Shown piece by piece: positions 54,897-64,000 of a stretch of 64,000 nucleotides of DNA. The stretch comes from Desulfobacter hydrogenophilus (GTDB taxonomy: Bacteria > Desulfobacterota > Desulfobacteria > Desulfobacterales > Desulfobacteraceae), in NCBI RefSeq assembly GCF_004319545.1, contig NZ_CP036313.1, positions 4,528,501 to 4,592,500 on the forward strand. The letters run 5' to 3'. Each line of letters begins with the position of its first letter. The stretch's first letter is position 1. A model generated the notes under the pieces. That model was not told where the DNA came from, made no database searches, and saw only the letters and a list, made by a program, of their open reading frames with translations. Both the position numbers and the translations under genes were made by a program.

Positions 54897-56709
54897 TTAG
54901 AATTCAGGTAATAATGACTCATCGACTCCGTAACGCCACATCCCTCTTTTCGGATCGACAGCACCTATATACGAAATTGATTGACCCATGACAGGGATAC
55001 CACCGAATTTCAGCATGTTCGTGGTGGGACTAAAGTTCATTTTTTCAGGATTTATAACAACCGAAACAAACTGAGACTGGAAATTGTTCCGCCATCTTAA
55101 CTCTTTCTTCCGCTCAAAAAAATCGAGACGTTCCTCAAGGATCGCCAAATTATTGATTAACATAATTTCGGCATCCCGCTTAGATTTCCCACTTTTATTC
55201 CAACTCGCATACTTAATCGAATCACACTTGTAAAATGTATTATTATAAAACCATATGTCCCTGCCTGCTTTACAGCCATCCTCAGTGTCATTATAGCGAA
55301 TAGCCTCATTCGCGTCGATTACAATATTGTTGTACACTTGGTACCCTGAAGAGGAGTTATCAATGTAATAACCAACGGATGGTCCTGTCCAGTTACCCTT
55401 CGCCGGTCCCCGAGCCCCCTTCCCGATGTTATAGCGCCAAATAGAGTTTGCTTTTCGCTTCAGTCCTGTTTGATGGTTAACATAAAAGAAACCCTGATCC
55501 GTTATCAATTGGCAAACATTTTCAATATAGTTATATTCCCAAATGTTATCTTTCGCATACTGGCCTACCCAAGCAGCATTACCTCCTTCAATTCCTGCAC
55601 CGCCAAGATTGCGTAGAGTGCAGTGACGAACTAAATTCCCATTACCCCAGGAAAAAAGCCCGGCAGATCGCTTAGCCATCCAATTGATATCCTCAAAGAG
55701 ACAATTTTCGACAAGAGCATTATTCCCACGAATAGTCATCCCACACCACCAACTTTTACTAAATCGACAGTTCTTCGAGACGAATCTATCACCCTTAACA
55801 AACACACCAGCCGTCCCATTTCCCGGCTCTCCCCAACAAGAAGCCAAGCTCTGCCCTCTCTTGTTTATAGAATCGACATTTGGGACATGGCGAAAAGGTG
55901 AAATATATTCGAACAGGCACTTCACGAAAGAAACGTCATCCCCCTCCACTAGTGCTGTTGCACCCTTGAAACGGATATTCTCAAGGCGAACCCTGTTGCC
56001 TGCTATTACTGCTCCATACAACCGGGTGCGTAATTCGTAATTACCGTTTTTACCACGTGGAGGAATTAGGATCACCTCCTTACCATCTGAATACCACTCA
56101 CCTGGCACATCAAGAACCGCTTTTGCTCCGATGATATACCCGAGACCATTACCTCTACCGTATTTACCTAAAAAACCAGAAGATGCTTTTTCTGCATTGA
56201 CACATATACTTCCCTGCTTATCTATGCCTTTAATAGGAAGCGTGATGGAGTACCAGCTAGAAAGATTAGTATTTTGATCTGTCTTGAAACCACCATGGAT
56301 GCCTACGTAATATCCATCCGATAATTCTGGAAAATTCTGTTGTATGTCATGTATGCGGATAGTGCCATTCGCGCCGATAAAACTTTCTTTCCAATCCTCA
56401 TTCGAAGTCATAGGAAATGTTTTATCCGGAAATCGTGCTGGCAGAAGATACTGCCCACCCATAAAAACATCATACACCGTAGTATTAATGGATTTCTTCA
56501 GGCAGGTGCGGCCATTTTCAACGCAGGGCAGCATATAGCCTGCTTCATCACTGCCGGTAATAACAACGCGGCCTTGCCCGATTAGTGTAACATTACTTTG
56601 ATGTATATCTAAAAGCGTTTTATCATATAGTCCCGCCCACAGAAAAGGCACGACAATTAGATCCACCAAAATCTTTTGGTAATGCTGAACCGGTTGTTTC
56701 AACGAGCGG
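54897..56709 (-). pseudogene. Secreted right-handed beta-helix protein, C-terminal part, split by IS91-like element
   Basis: About 600 codons of a parallel beta-helix protein (repeating short strands such as VRLENIRFKGATALVEGDDVSF, RFVSKNCRFSKSWW, GNLVRHCTLRNLGGAGIEGG and GYQVYNNIVIDANEAI), like pectate-lyase-fold or poly-uronate-acting proteins. VTLIGQGRVVITGSDEAG is the usual first coil. The signal peptide and first coil are on the other side of the insertion at 59194-59405. Sharing GAGCGG at both junctions, removal of 2,490 bp restores EQNRSLKQPVQHYQ in frame. Might cleave or modify the surface polysaccharide when intact. Confidence 0.85.
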
Positions 56710-56989
56710 GATTATTGATAAAACGTTGTTGAACAGAGCCGGTGGTCAGGGCCGGTAACGAGTGTTTTCACTATGGGGTTTATATCGATTGCTGGCAGAC
56801 TGTGCAAGGATAATTTGGTGTGATTTTGATGGTAAATGCTCAACGATTCGGTTTTGAACTGCTGCATATATTCTGCTCTACGGATATAGGCGGTACTTGT
56901 TTGTATTGTGCCGGGTTTTCGACGCACCTCATGGGTATGGCCTGAAGCCATTGCCTTTGCCACAAGTTGTTTTAGATCAAAGATTAGGG

Positions 56990-58228
56990 TCAAGAAGTAT
57001 CCCAGGCAGCCACCTTTTTATTTGGGACAATATAGCCAATATATACCGGCAGCAACTCGTAAAGTCTTGTCAGGCGGCCTTTGCCACATTTGGGGCATGC
57101 TTTAATGTCAATGCCGGTCAGTCTGTGCATCATTTCTTCTACTGACTCATTTTCAGGATGTGCTGGCTCTTTGAACTTATCACCCGTCAATTTTCGGATC
57201 AGTTTTATGTTCACTGCTTTGTACCGGGGGGATAGAAAACCAAAGTGCCTGATTTTTTTAAACCCTCTGGGTAGCACATGAAGCAGGAACCGTCTGATGA
57301 ACTCCACAGCATCAAGAGTCATCTCTTTTATGGCATCATTTTGAGCCCGGTCCTTCCAGGTGAACACAACTTTGCCGTCTTCAAAGGATTTGATACGGTA
57401 ATTTGAAATGGCGACTCTATGGGTATACCTTCCTAAATATTCCAGGACTTTTTCAGGGCCGGAACAAGGGGCCTTGGCGTAACCGGACCATTTCTTTTTC
57501 CGGATAATTTTGATCAGGCGGTTGAAACCAGAACGGGTGCCGTACTTGGCCGTATTACCCGGGAACTTGAGATCCCCGTCCTGGTATAGTTGCTTGAGTC
57601 CTTTGATGTAGATGCCCTTGAACGCCTTTACTATGGAGGCTGTCTTGAATAGAAAATTCGTTTTGGATGGGGTCCATTGGGTTTTGTCTTCTGACAGCAC
57701 ACCGCCGGGAACAAGGCAGTGCAGATGAAAATGGTCCAGGATGGTCTGGTTCCATGTATGCAATACGGCAATAAAGCCAGCCTGCCCCTGGAGTCTCCAT
57801 TGGGGATCGGTAGCAAATTGTTTAATGGTCTGATTTACCGAGGAGAACAGCAGGTCCAGCAACGGCTTCATATTACAGAGGATGATAGGATTCAGGTTGT
57901 GGGGCAGTGTGAACACCAAATGATAATAGGTGGCAGGCAATAGTTCTGACACCCGTTTATCTAACCATTTTTCCTTGGTCATGGTCTGGCATTTGGGGCA
58001 GTGCCGGTTCCTGCAGGAGTTGTAGGAGTTCTTTTGGAAATCGCAGTCAGGGCAAGCGTCTATATGGCCTCCTAAAGCAGCTGTTCGGCAGGTAATGATT
58101 TTATTCATGACCTTTATCTGTTCGTGTGAAGCTCCGAAAGTTTCCAAAAAGCGTTGCCCAGCGTGTCTGAAGATATCGGCAATGTCATGTTCGGGTCTGC
58201 TGCTTTTATTGCAGCATTCTCCGATCAT
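56990..58228 (-). CDS. IS91-family HUH transposase
   Basis: 412 residues. N-terminal zinc ribbon (HIDACPDCDFQKNSYNSCRNRHCPKC), the HUH motif HFHLHCLVPGG in the middle, and YLGRYTHRVAISNYRI with candidate catalytic tyrosines. A further CPKCGKG near the C-terminus. Matches the Y1/Y2 rolling-circle transposases of the IS91/IS801/ISCR group (Tnp IS801/IS1294 type). Nicks and transfers a single DNA strand. Start overlaps the integrase stop. Confidence 0.92.
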   Translation of the reverse strand: MIGECCNKSSRPEHDIADIFRHAGQRFLETFGASHEQIKVMNKIITCRTAALGGHIDACPDCDFQKNSYNSCRNRHCPKCQTMTKEKWLDKRVSELLPATYYHLVFTLPHNLNPIILCNMKPLLDLLFSSVNQTIKQFATDPQWRLQGQAGFIAVLHTWNQTILDHFHLHCLVPGGVLSEDKTQWTPSKTNFLFKTASIVKAFKGIYIKGLKQLYQDGDLKFPGNTAKYGTRSGFNRLIKIIRKKKWSGYAKAPCSGPEKVLEYLGRYTHRVAISNYRIKSFEDGKVVFTWKDRAQNDAIKEMTLDAVEFIRRFLLHVLPRGFKKIRHFGFLSPRYKAVNIKLIRKLTGDKFKEPAHPENESVEEMMHRLTGIDIKACPKCGKGRLTRLYELLPVYIGYIVPNKKVAAWDTS

Positions 58229-59058
58229 TAAAGCACCACGTCAGCCGGGCTGACAACTTGGGATATGGCCTCATTGCTGATGTGAAGATACTTTGCCGTG
58301 GTTCTGATGGATTTATGACCGAGCATCTGCTGAAGTACATGTGTCCGGGTTCCCTGTTCGAGAAGGTGAGTCGCAAAGCAGTGACGAAGGGTATGTATGC
58401 CTTTGCCACGTTTTACACCGGCTTCTAACTTGGCCGTGTAATAAATTTTCTGAGCTGTCTCAACTGGCATCGGTTTTGATCTGGTTTTGCCGAAAAAGAT
58501 CCATTCGTTCGGTTTAAAAAGCCGCCAGTAGTCTTCCAGAGTCTTTAGTAAGGTATCTGACAAGACTGTATACCGGTCTTTTCTGCCTTTACCTTGCTCT
58601 ATCCGTATCATTTTGCGGGATCTTTCAATGTGTATCGGTTGGAGCTTTACAACTTCACTGACCCGCAATCCTGCGCTGTATGTGGCCAGAAGAAGGGCAT
58701 AATGCTTGGGGTTGGTGCAGGCATTCAGTATTTGCGCCACTTCTTCCCGGCTCAGTGCCATGAAGATTTTCCTTTCCTGAGGCCGGGGCGGTATGGAAAT
58801 CTTGGGCTCCCGTTTTAATACATGCCTGTAAAATCTCTTTATCCCTGAGAACTGTACATTGCAGCTACTCCAGGCCAGTTGTCGGTCTGCAATAATATAG
58901 TCGAGATAATCTTGGATCTGGGAATCGGTCAGTTGATCCGGTGCTTGCTTGTAGTGCGCGGCAAGCAATTTTACCGCATTCATATACGCCGCATTTGTTT
59001 TTGGCGAAAGCCGGTGAAGAGTCATGTGTCGATCAAATTGTTGGCGAAGTTGTGTCAT
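58228..59058 (-). CDS. Tyrosine recombinase of the IS91-like element
   Basis: 276 residues. N-terminal SAM-like DNA-binding domain (HMTLHRLSPKTNAAYMNAVK) and a catalytic domain with R (YSAGLRVSEVVKL), K (RKDRYTVLS), H-x-x-R (HTLRHCFATHLLEQG), H/W (LGHKSIRTTAKYLHI) and Tyr. Such integrases accompany a subset of IS91 elements; why a rolling-circle element keeps one is not established. First gene of the element. Confidence 0.9.
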   Translation of the reverse strand: MTQLRQQFDRHMTLHRLSPKTNAAYMNAVKLLAAHYKQAPDQLTDSQIQDYLDYIIADRQLAWSSCNVQFSGIKRFYRHVLKREPKISIPPRPQERKIFMALSREEVAQILNACTNPKHYALLLATYSAGLRVSEVVKLQPIHIERSRKMIRIEQGKGRKDRYTVLSDTLLKTLEDYWRLFKPNEWIFFGKTRSKPMPVETAQKIYYTAKLEAGVKRGKGIHTLRHCFATHLLEQGTRTHVLQQMLGHKSIRTTAKYLHISNEAISQVVSPADVVL

Positions 59059-59193
59059 CTTTTCCTCCTGAATTATGGGTGGATACTCAGGAGAATGATG
59101 GAATAAGACAGGGTAAATATAAAGGGATATTGTATAGTCGCGGCTGACTGGCCCATCAATGGGTAAGATGCCAGGTTGGCGTTTCTTTCCGCG

Positions 59194-59405
59194 GAGCGGT
59201 TTTGTTCAACTATCTGCTCGCGATAGATTCCTGAGCTAATAATACAAACATCACCATCTTTCATATTAATCAATGCCGATGCAATAGTTCTATATAGTTT
59301 ATCAGGCCCAACAGCAAAAATTTCAGATGCATATGCTGAAAGAGTCGTGAGACTTAGGCTCATAAGAAACAATGAAATAGCCAATTTCTTTAACAAAAAA
59401 TTCAT
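59194..59405 (-). pseudogene. Secreted beta-helix protein, N-terminal part
   Basis: Signal peptide MNFLLKKLAISLFLMSLSL with cleavage near SAYA-SEIF, then AVGPDKLYRTIASALINMK and GDVCIISSGIYREQIVEQNRS, where the IS91-like element begins. The frame then runs about 40 codons into the element. Together with 54897-56709 it forms one gene. Confidence 0.85.
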
Positions 59406-59415
59406 GAACACACTA

Positions 59416-60135
59416 TTAATCCACAAGTTCAGTTCTTTTGAGCATTAATTCGCTGTATATATTATTTGCTTTTTCAAGAAGGGTACTGTGCTGGTTAATC
59501 AGGCGATATTTAACCTTGTTTTTGAGAATGTCTCTACTTTTATTAGGGTATGCGACATGGGTGCTTCTAACATTATCAGACCCCGAGTCCTTCTTTTCCA
59601 TTTCTATGACGATATTTTTTATTTCATCAACATCCCCCTTATTATCAAATCCAATTAAAGTCAAACCACATTTTTTACTGAAGCAATTAACGACTCCTTT
59701 AATATTATTGACAATATCATTAAAATCAAACAATAGTAGATTGTCACGATTTTTAAGGATAAAAGAATTAAATTTTATATAAAAATTAACCGCAAAGCGT
59801 TCGCTAACCCCCTCCCTGACAATAAATGAAGATATTGCTTCTATGGGCTCTCTAAAAACAATAAGTATTGGCACCCCTGTAAAAAGAGCATGTTTTACAT
59901 GCCCGATTTCATGACGGTGCCTAGCAATACTCAAATTATTCTCGCTAAAATAATAAAAAGCCGCTACGCAAAAAGTATTCCCGCAGCGAGGATATCCTTC
60001 AATGATCAGGTTTGTTCCTTTATTTAAAAAAAGTTCTTTGTGTTTTGAAAGAGGTTTTATTAAATATTTAAAAAATAAAAAATTACTGGAAACTATTGTC
60101 TTCAATTGCCAATGGATCGATTTCAAATTAAACAT
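59416..60135 (-). CDS. Sulfotransferase-like P-loop protein
   Basis: About 239 residues. LIIEGYPRCGNTFCVAAFYYF is the 5'-phosphosulfate-binding loop of PAPS-dependent sulfotransferases, and GVPILIVFREPIEAISSFIVREG is the 3'-phosphate-binding loop (R, S). It may sulfate the surface glycan or a lipid. Start chosen at ATG 60135 with GAGG nine bases upstream; ATG 60141 and TTG 60177 are also in frame. It sits between the beta-helix gene and a Wzy-like polymerase. Confidence 0.75.
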   Translation of the reverse strand: MFNLKSIHWQLKTIVSSNFLFFKYLIKPLSKHKELFLNKGTNLIIEGYPRCGNTFCVAAFYYFSENNLSIARHRHEIGHVKHALFTGVPILIVFREPIEAISSFIVREGVSERFAVNFYIKFNSFILKNRDNLLLFDFNDIVNNIKGVVNCFSKKCGLTLIGFDNKGDVDEIKNIVIEMEKKDSGSDNVRSTHVAYPNKSRDILKNKVKYRLINQHSTLLEKANNIYSELMLKRTELVD

Positions 60136-60180
60136 TTTCATTTGCCTCAGTTTGTTAAGGATCTCAGAAAAATTCAACCA

Positions 60181-60257
60181 CTATGGGGTGGAAGCCCATA
60201 GAATGCTATGGAGGCCGAAAGTCTCCCTCTCAGCTAAAACTGACTGAAAGGGGCAAG
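60181..60257. repeat. Possible IS200/IS605 right-end remnant
   Basis: CTATGGG and CCCATAG form a perfect small hairpin at 60181-60201, and the minus strand reads CTGAGAGGGAGACTTTCGGCC then CCATAGCATTCTATGGGC, a pattern I associate with the 3' end of tnpB and its guide-RNA scaffold. No tnpB or tnpA is present. Identification is by general resemblance only. Confidence 0.3.
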
Positions 60258-60284
60258 CTAAAGTTTGGGTGTTATGATTGAAAA

Positions 60285-60455
60285 TCATTCAATCACAAAA
60301 TTATCATCCTGATGATACGGATAATTTTCATGATGCTTCAAGTATACCTGGATCATGTCATCTATGTTCGAAGTTCTTTTAATATTTTCCGCTGGGTTAC
60401 GGAACTTTGAAAAATAGTTCAAAGCCTTGAAGGTTCTGACAAAGCACGGCAGCTT
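60285..60455 (-). pseudogene. Orphan C-terminal gene fragment
   Basis: Directly after the Wzy-like stop the same frame stays open for 56 codons: LPCFVRTFKALNYFSKFRNP then NIDDMIQVYLKHHENYPYHQ. No start codon with a ribosome site is present. It looks like the tail of a lost glycan-locus gene; I do not recognise the family. Confidence 0.35.
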
Positions 60456-61664
60456 TTATTCATCGCACGTCTTGTTTTCTAATTTCGCTTGATAAAATGC
60501 CAATAGATATAAAATAGATATTCCCATATAGGGATAAAGCCCATTTAAAATAGATGTGAATAAAACAAATGACAAAGCAAAAAAAGAGAAGTTAAGTCTT
60601 GTAATAAACCGGATAATTCCTACCACATAAAAAATAAAGCCAAGAAAGCCAAAGGCATAGAGGGCCTGCAACCAGTCGTTATGCATCCAGATTGACAACC
60701 CAAAAGAATTTTTATTTAGAATTCTTATAATTTCAGGAGAGAGCCCCCAGATCCACGATCCAGATATACGATTTTTCTCAAAAAAATATTCAGTAATTTG
60801 AGACCAAAAAATTGATCGTCCAGAAGTCAACTCCACCCAAGCAGGAGAGCTAAAATCAACATCAAACTCAATTAAGCTAAATGTCAACACCATTCTTTGA
60901 AGGAAAAAGATATCATCATAGTGAACCCACACAAAAAAAAAAATTCCAAAAGAACCCATTGACATAATGAGTATTAGCAACCCGCGAAAAGCAACCCGTT
61001 TCTTAAAATTAGAAGGTTCATCAACAAACCTTAAAATATAAATTATTAGATAAATTATACCCAATAGTGTGACCAAAAAAGCGGTCCTAGAGCCAACTAA
61101 TAGGCCACAAAACATGATCATCAAAGCAAAAAAAGGTGCACCATTCGCCACCAAAATCATTCCTAAAAGAGCAGTAAAGTACCCAAAACCATGAGGCCAA
61201 ATAAACCCCAAAATCATATTTTTATGTGCGTTGATGTTTGTGACAAAATAATATTCTCCCCACATAGCTGTAAAAAAATAACATAAAACGAATACAATTG
61301 AAGCGATTTTTAACTGTTTCAACGTCACGGGGTGTGAACTATTTTCCATCATTTTTTGGGGATTAATCAAAAAAAGTCCCAGAATAAACGAATAGAAAGA
61401 AAATGTTTCACCAGGATTCATTAATCCACCATGAAGATAGTAATAAAATAGAATAGTACTCAAGTATGAAATACCGATCAAAATCGGAATCAATTTTCCC
61501 CCAAAGTATTTCACAATAAGAAACGATAAAGGGATATAAAAGTACATACTTGGTAACGTAAAATGAAATGCCTGGTACAATAAAAAAGACAAAAACCTTT
61601 CCAGCAACAAAAGAAAAGACAAAATAAAAAAAATGTAGTCGGACCTAAAAACTCTTTTGGCCAT
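60456..61664 (-). CDS. O-antigen polymerase-like membrane protein
   Basis: 402 residues, about eleven hydrophobic helices and a periplasmic loop with SGRSIFWSQITEYFFEKNRI and MHNDWLQALYAFGFLGFIFYV near its end, the H-x-D-W/x pattern of Wzy/O-antigen ligase-like proteins. Would polymerise repeat units in the periplasm. Start overlaps the end of the GT2 gene by 20 bases. AT-rich. Confidence 0.8.
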   Translation of the reverse strand: MAKRVFRSDYIFFILSFLLLLERFLSFLLYQAFHFTLPSMYFYIPLSFLIVKYFGGKLIPILIGISYLSTILFYYYLHGGLMNPGETFSFYSFILGLFLINPQKMMENSSHPVTLKQLKIASIVFVLCYFFTAMWGEYYFVTNINAHKNMILGFIWPHGFGYFTALLGMILVANGAPFFALMIMFCGLLVGSRTAFLVTLLGIIYLIIYILRFVDEPSNFKKRVAFRGLLILIMSMGSFGIFFFVWVHYDDIFFLQRMVLTFSLIEFDVDFSSPAWVELTSGRSIFWSQITEYFFEKNRISGSWIWGLSPEIIRILNKNSFGLSIWMHNDWLQALYAFGFLGFIFYVVGIIRFITRLNFSFFALSFVLFTSILNGLYPYMGISILYLLAFYQAKLENKTCDE

Positions 61665-62547
61665 CGGTCTTTCCTAACCTACGTCTGTGAAACAAAATAG
61701 AACCTACAGAAAAAAATTTAATTAATAAGAACCTGAAAACTCCGAAAATATATCTAAAGGCGTATTTATTCCGTAATTTAAATAGTTTAGTTTTCGCCAA
61801 GGGGCTAAGGCCTGTATTATAGACTATTTTACGATATAACATTGCGTTCATAACCACAATATCACTTTCCCTTTTAGACCACCCCGTAATCTTTGCTCGT
61901 AACTTCAAACGCTTTTCTACAATATCATTATGTCCTATATTTCTAACTATTTGCCCTGAAATTTCTTTGGTTGCATAAAGTTTTCTTTCGTTCTTTATCA
62001 TTTTATTCCAAAGGTGATTATCCTCAAAACCATCAGAATTAGGATATCCTCCCATATCGCGAATTGTTTTTAATTTTGAAATTAAAAACGGATGAGGAAA
62101 ATTTTTATTTTTCAAGATTGCTTGATTGATGTTTATAGGGAGAAACAATGGCCAAATAGTAAACGGTTGAAAGCGTTCATTGGTTATGAGTACTCTGCCA
62201 AAAAAAAGATCAATTGATTTGTTTTTCCGTGAATACTTATACATCGTTTTTAACCAATGCCTGTTGGCAACATCACCGGCATCAATTCTTGCTATATATT
62301 GACCAATAGCAGCATCAATTCCATTATTCAAAGCGTTTGAAATCCCAGAATTTTTAATTGAAGAAATTTTAATACGCTTATCCTGAAAAGCATAATTCTC
62401 CAACTCTCGAAGGGTTCCATCAATTGAGCCGTCATTCACGATTATATATTCGAAAGAGCCAAAACTTTGCTCGATCACTGAAGAGATTGTATTTGCAAGA
62501 TTGCCCTCTTCATTGAAAACTGGCATTATTACTGAAAAATATGGCAT
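61645..62547 (-). CDS. GT2-family glycosyltransferase
   Basis: 300 residues. MPYFSVIMPVFNEEGNLANTI, YIIVNDGSIDGTLRELE, then ARIDAGDVANRHWL (DXD-equivalent D-A-G-D) and the acceptor-side FEDNHLWNKM are the GT-A family 2 order. Adds one sugar to the lipid-linked glycan at the cytoplasmic face. I start at ATG 62547; the frame extends 11 codons upstream to a non-ATG start at 62580, overlapping the previous gene. Confidence 0.9.
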   Translation of the reverse strand: MPYFSVIMPVFNEEGNLANTISSVIEQSFGSFEYIIVNDGSIDGTLRELENYAFQDKRIKISSIKNSGISNALNNGIDAAIGQYIARIDAGDVANRHWLKTMYKYSRKNKSIDLFFGRVLITNERFQPFTIWPLFLPININQAILKNKNFPHPFLISKLKTIRDMGGYPNSDGFEDNHLWNKMIKNERKLYATKEISGQIVRNIGHNDIVEKRLKLRAKITGWSKRESDIVVMNAMLYRKIVYNTGLSPLAKTKLFKLRNKYAFRYIFGVFRFLLIKFFSVGSILFHRRRLGKTDGQKSF

Positions 62548-62560
62548 CGATAAAACATCT

Positions 62561-63517
62561 CTAATAATTTGTAAGGCCAAATATTGTCAAACATCGAAAA
62601 TAGTTATCGCTAAAAATAAACTCATTTGTAACACACCCTGACACAAGGTCAAGTTCCAGTATTCTGGGGGAAAAATTAGAAACGCTTCCATTTTTTACCG
62701 CAATCTGCTTTGCCATAGAACTAACGCTTTTACGTATTTTGGTAAAGCCGATATATGCCTTGTTTTTTTCTATCATTATTCCGCGCCCCCACCCAATCTG
62801 TGTTCTTCCGGTCAACTGTCGCAAATTCCAAGTTTTCATTTCTCGATTAGGTTTCACCAGAATAACAGTACCTTGAATCGTGGTAAAATAAACGCCATCA
62901 TCCGTCACGATCCCATCGTGAGGTGCTCCATAAAGATTAAAATCCCATTTCTCACCGGTTTCTGGACAAATCGCATCTTTCTGTATAAAGCGTGTCACCC
63001 ACCAACTATTTTCAAACCAAAAACAATGATTTGGATGAACAAAATGCGGTTTTGTAGAAGGTATTAACCGATAATCAATATCCGATGAAAAAATTTTAGA
63101 TGAACCAGAAAGTGCTCCCACATCAAGAGTTCTAATCAGATTAAAATTATCATCTAAAAAGTGGATTAAATCTAATCCAGTATTAGCAACCGCGAATTCA
63201 TACCCATTAAATGCTATACCATGAAGGTCATTATATCGATCAAAAGAGTGCTTTTGTTCAAATTCACCTGTATTTAAATCAAGCCGCAAAATCTGAGAAA
63301 AAGTAGTTACATAAATGCTGTTATCTACCACACAGGCTCCGGTTAAGCGAAGTCTATTTGGAGGCGCCAAACCTGTCGGATCCTTGTATATTATTTTTTC
63401 CGTGCATTGTAAGTTCTCATTATTCAATGAACAAAAACGAATCTCTCCTCTTATATCCCGATACTCTCTAGAGAACAACCGTCCACCGCCAATGCTACCA
63501 GAAATAAAAAATTGCAT
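62561..63517 (-). CDS. Unrecognised beta-propeller-like protein of the glycan locus
   Basis: 318 residues, no signal peptide. Repeated blade-like segments (NRLRLTGACVVDNSIYVTTFSQILRLDLNTGE, NDLHGIAFNGYEFAVANTGLDLIHFLD, APHDGIVTDDGVYFTTIQGTVILV, GRGIMIEKNKAYIGFTKI) suggest a six- or seven-bladed propeller like those of the DUF4915/TIGR03032-type proteins in polysaccharide loci. HGIAF and PHDGIV repeat a His-x-Gly-Ile pattern. Function unknown. Confidence 0.65.
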   Translation of the reverse strand: MQFFISGSIGGGRLFSREYRDIRGEIRFCSLNNENLQCTEKIIYKDPTGLAPPNRLRLTGACVVDNSIYVTTFSQILRLDLNTGEFEQKHSFDRYNDLHGIAFNGYEFAVANTGLDLIHFLDDNFNLIRTLDVGALSGSSKIFSSDIDYRLIPSTKPHFVHPNHCFWFENSWWVTRFIQKDAICPETGEKWDFNLYGAPHDGIVTDDGVYFTTIQGTVILVKPNREMKTWNLRQLTGRTQIGWGRGIMIEKNKAYIGFTKIRKSVSSMAKQIAVKNGSVSNFSPRILELDLVSGCVTNEFIFSDNYFRCLTIFGLTNY

Positions 63518-63629
63518 AACTCTCTCTTATATTTTAGAAACCACCCAAATATTTCAAAAAAACCATTCTCGCCCAATACAAAAAGGGTTCCTTAATCACC
63601 GTTATAAAAACACCTTATGTTGAATAAAA

Positions 63630-64000
63630 CTACCGACCTCTCCCCATGAAAGGCAAAGTCCAAATTCCTAGTTTCCTCCAGGTTAGAAAAAAGGCTCCGA
63701 GATTTAACACGGCCATGGCAAATGATGTTGCTATCGTCGCGCCTAAAGCTCCAAGTAGTGGAATAAAAATTACGTTCAGTAGAATGGAAAGACTGCCAAC
63801 GACTAACGTATTGTTGCGCATAAGTCGCTCATTTCCAGTCATGATCAACAGATATCCAACAGACCCGGTAGCAACATTCACAAACTGCCCAATAGATAAA
63901 ATAATCAGAAAAACCCCGCCACCAGAAAAAGACTCCCCAAAAATACTCATTACAAAATTTGGAAAAATAACAAAAACAAGTAGAATAGGTGTTGCAAAAG
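63630..64000 (-). CDS. Wzx-type polysaccharide flippase, C-terminal part
   Basis: The frame is open through the window edge; only the last 122 residues are seen. They form four hydrophobic helices, with FPNFVMSIFGESFSGGGVFLI, YLLIMTGNERLMRNNTLVV and GALGATIATSFAMAVLNLG, the C-terminal pattern of MOP/polysaccharide-transport flippases. Flips lipid-linked repeat units to the periplasm for the Wzy enzyme. The N-terminus lies beyond base 64000. Confidence 0.85.
   Translation of the reverse strand, partial: FATPILLVFVIFPNFVMSIFGESFSGGGVFLIILSIGQFVNVATGSVGYLLIMTGNERLMRNNTLVVGSLSILLNVIFIPLLGALGATIATSFAMAVLNLGAFFLTWRKLGIWTLPFMGRGR

Larger units (their letters stand above)
56710..59199 (-). mobile_element. 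IS91-like element with HUH transposase and tyrosine recombinase
   Basis: Two genes overlapping by TAATG, integrase then transposase. GAGCGG occurs at both boundaries (56704-56709 and 59194-59199), so the exact ends are uncertain by up to six bases. No inverted repeats, as expected for rolling-circle IS91 elements. About 280 bases of non-coding DNA follow the transposase and should contain a terminal signal. Confidence 0.82.

Noticed and set aside
54679..54900. 73-codon plus-strand ORF
   Set aside because: No domain, no ribosome site, opposite to all neighbouring genes.

Overview
The window looks like a chromosomal segment of a sulfate-reducing Desulfobacterota bacterium, most likely Desulfobacteraceae. 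The reasons are a selenocysteine-containing periplasmic formate dehydrogenase followed by a tetraheme cytochrome c3, a second UGA-containing (selenocysteine) gene, many palindromic repeats and several insertion elements. The genus assignment is inference; no rRNA or tRNA gene is visible.

Layout. 1-6 kb: SLC12-type permease (cut by the edge), a HAD phosphatase bracketed by two 166-bp MITE copies, a VOC protein, a lone receiver protein and an IS110-family transposase. 6-8 kb: tyrS preceded by a 25-residue leader peptide with six Tyr codons and two terminator-like hairpins, an apparent tyrosine attenuator. 8-15 kb: formate dehydrogenase locus fdhE-fdhA(Sec)-fdhB-cytochrome c3-fdhD-mobA. 15-19 kb: arsC, then an AT-rich island with an ATP-grasp enzyme of the graspetide (MvdD-like) type and an unrecognised 188-residue partner that may be its precursor. 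19-23 kb: TPP riboswitch, thiZXY-like HMP importer and thiD. 23-29 kb: U32 protein, CpxRA-like two-component system, asd. 29-38 kb: orphan yejBE permeases next to a histidine-kinase fragment and a group II intron remnant, then pepT-like, larC, pgpA, recA and alaS, all on the minus strand. 38-41 kb: FrnE/DsbA-like selenoprotein (U-x-x-C) and a beta-CASP metallo-beta-lactamase protein. 41-64 kb: a minus-strand surface-polysaccharide locus (O-antigen ligase/polymerase, glycosyltransferases, dTDP-rhamnose genes, sulfotransferase, flippase).

The polysaccharide locus is damaged by mobile DNA. A 4,347-bp Mu/Tn7-superfamily transposon (24-bp inverted repeats, 6-bp target duplication TACCCC) splits the polyprenyl sugar-phosphate transferase. 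An IS91-like element with its own tyrosine recombinase splits a secreted beta-helix protein. Removing either element restores the reading frame exactly.

Most noteworthy: the Tyr-codon leader before tyrS, the ATP-grasp/188-residue pair, the DsbA-like selenoprotein, the five-gene transposon with a 70-bp degenerate repeat array, and a structured hairpin just upstream of the IS110 recombinase.
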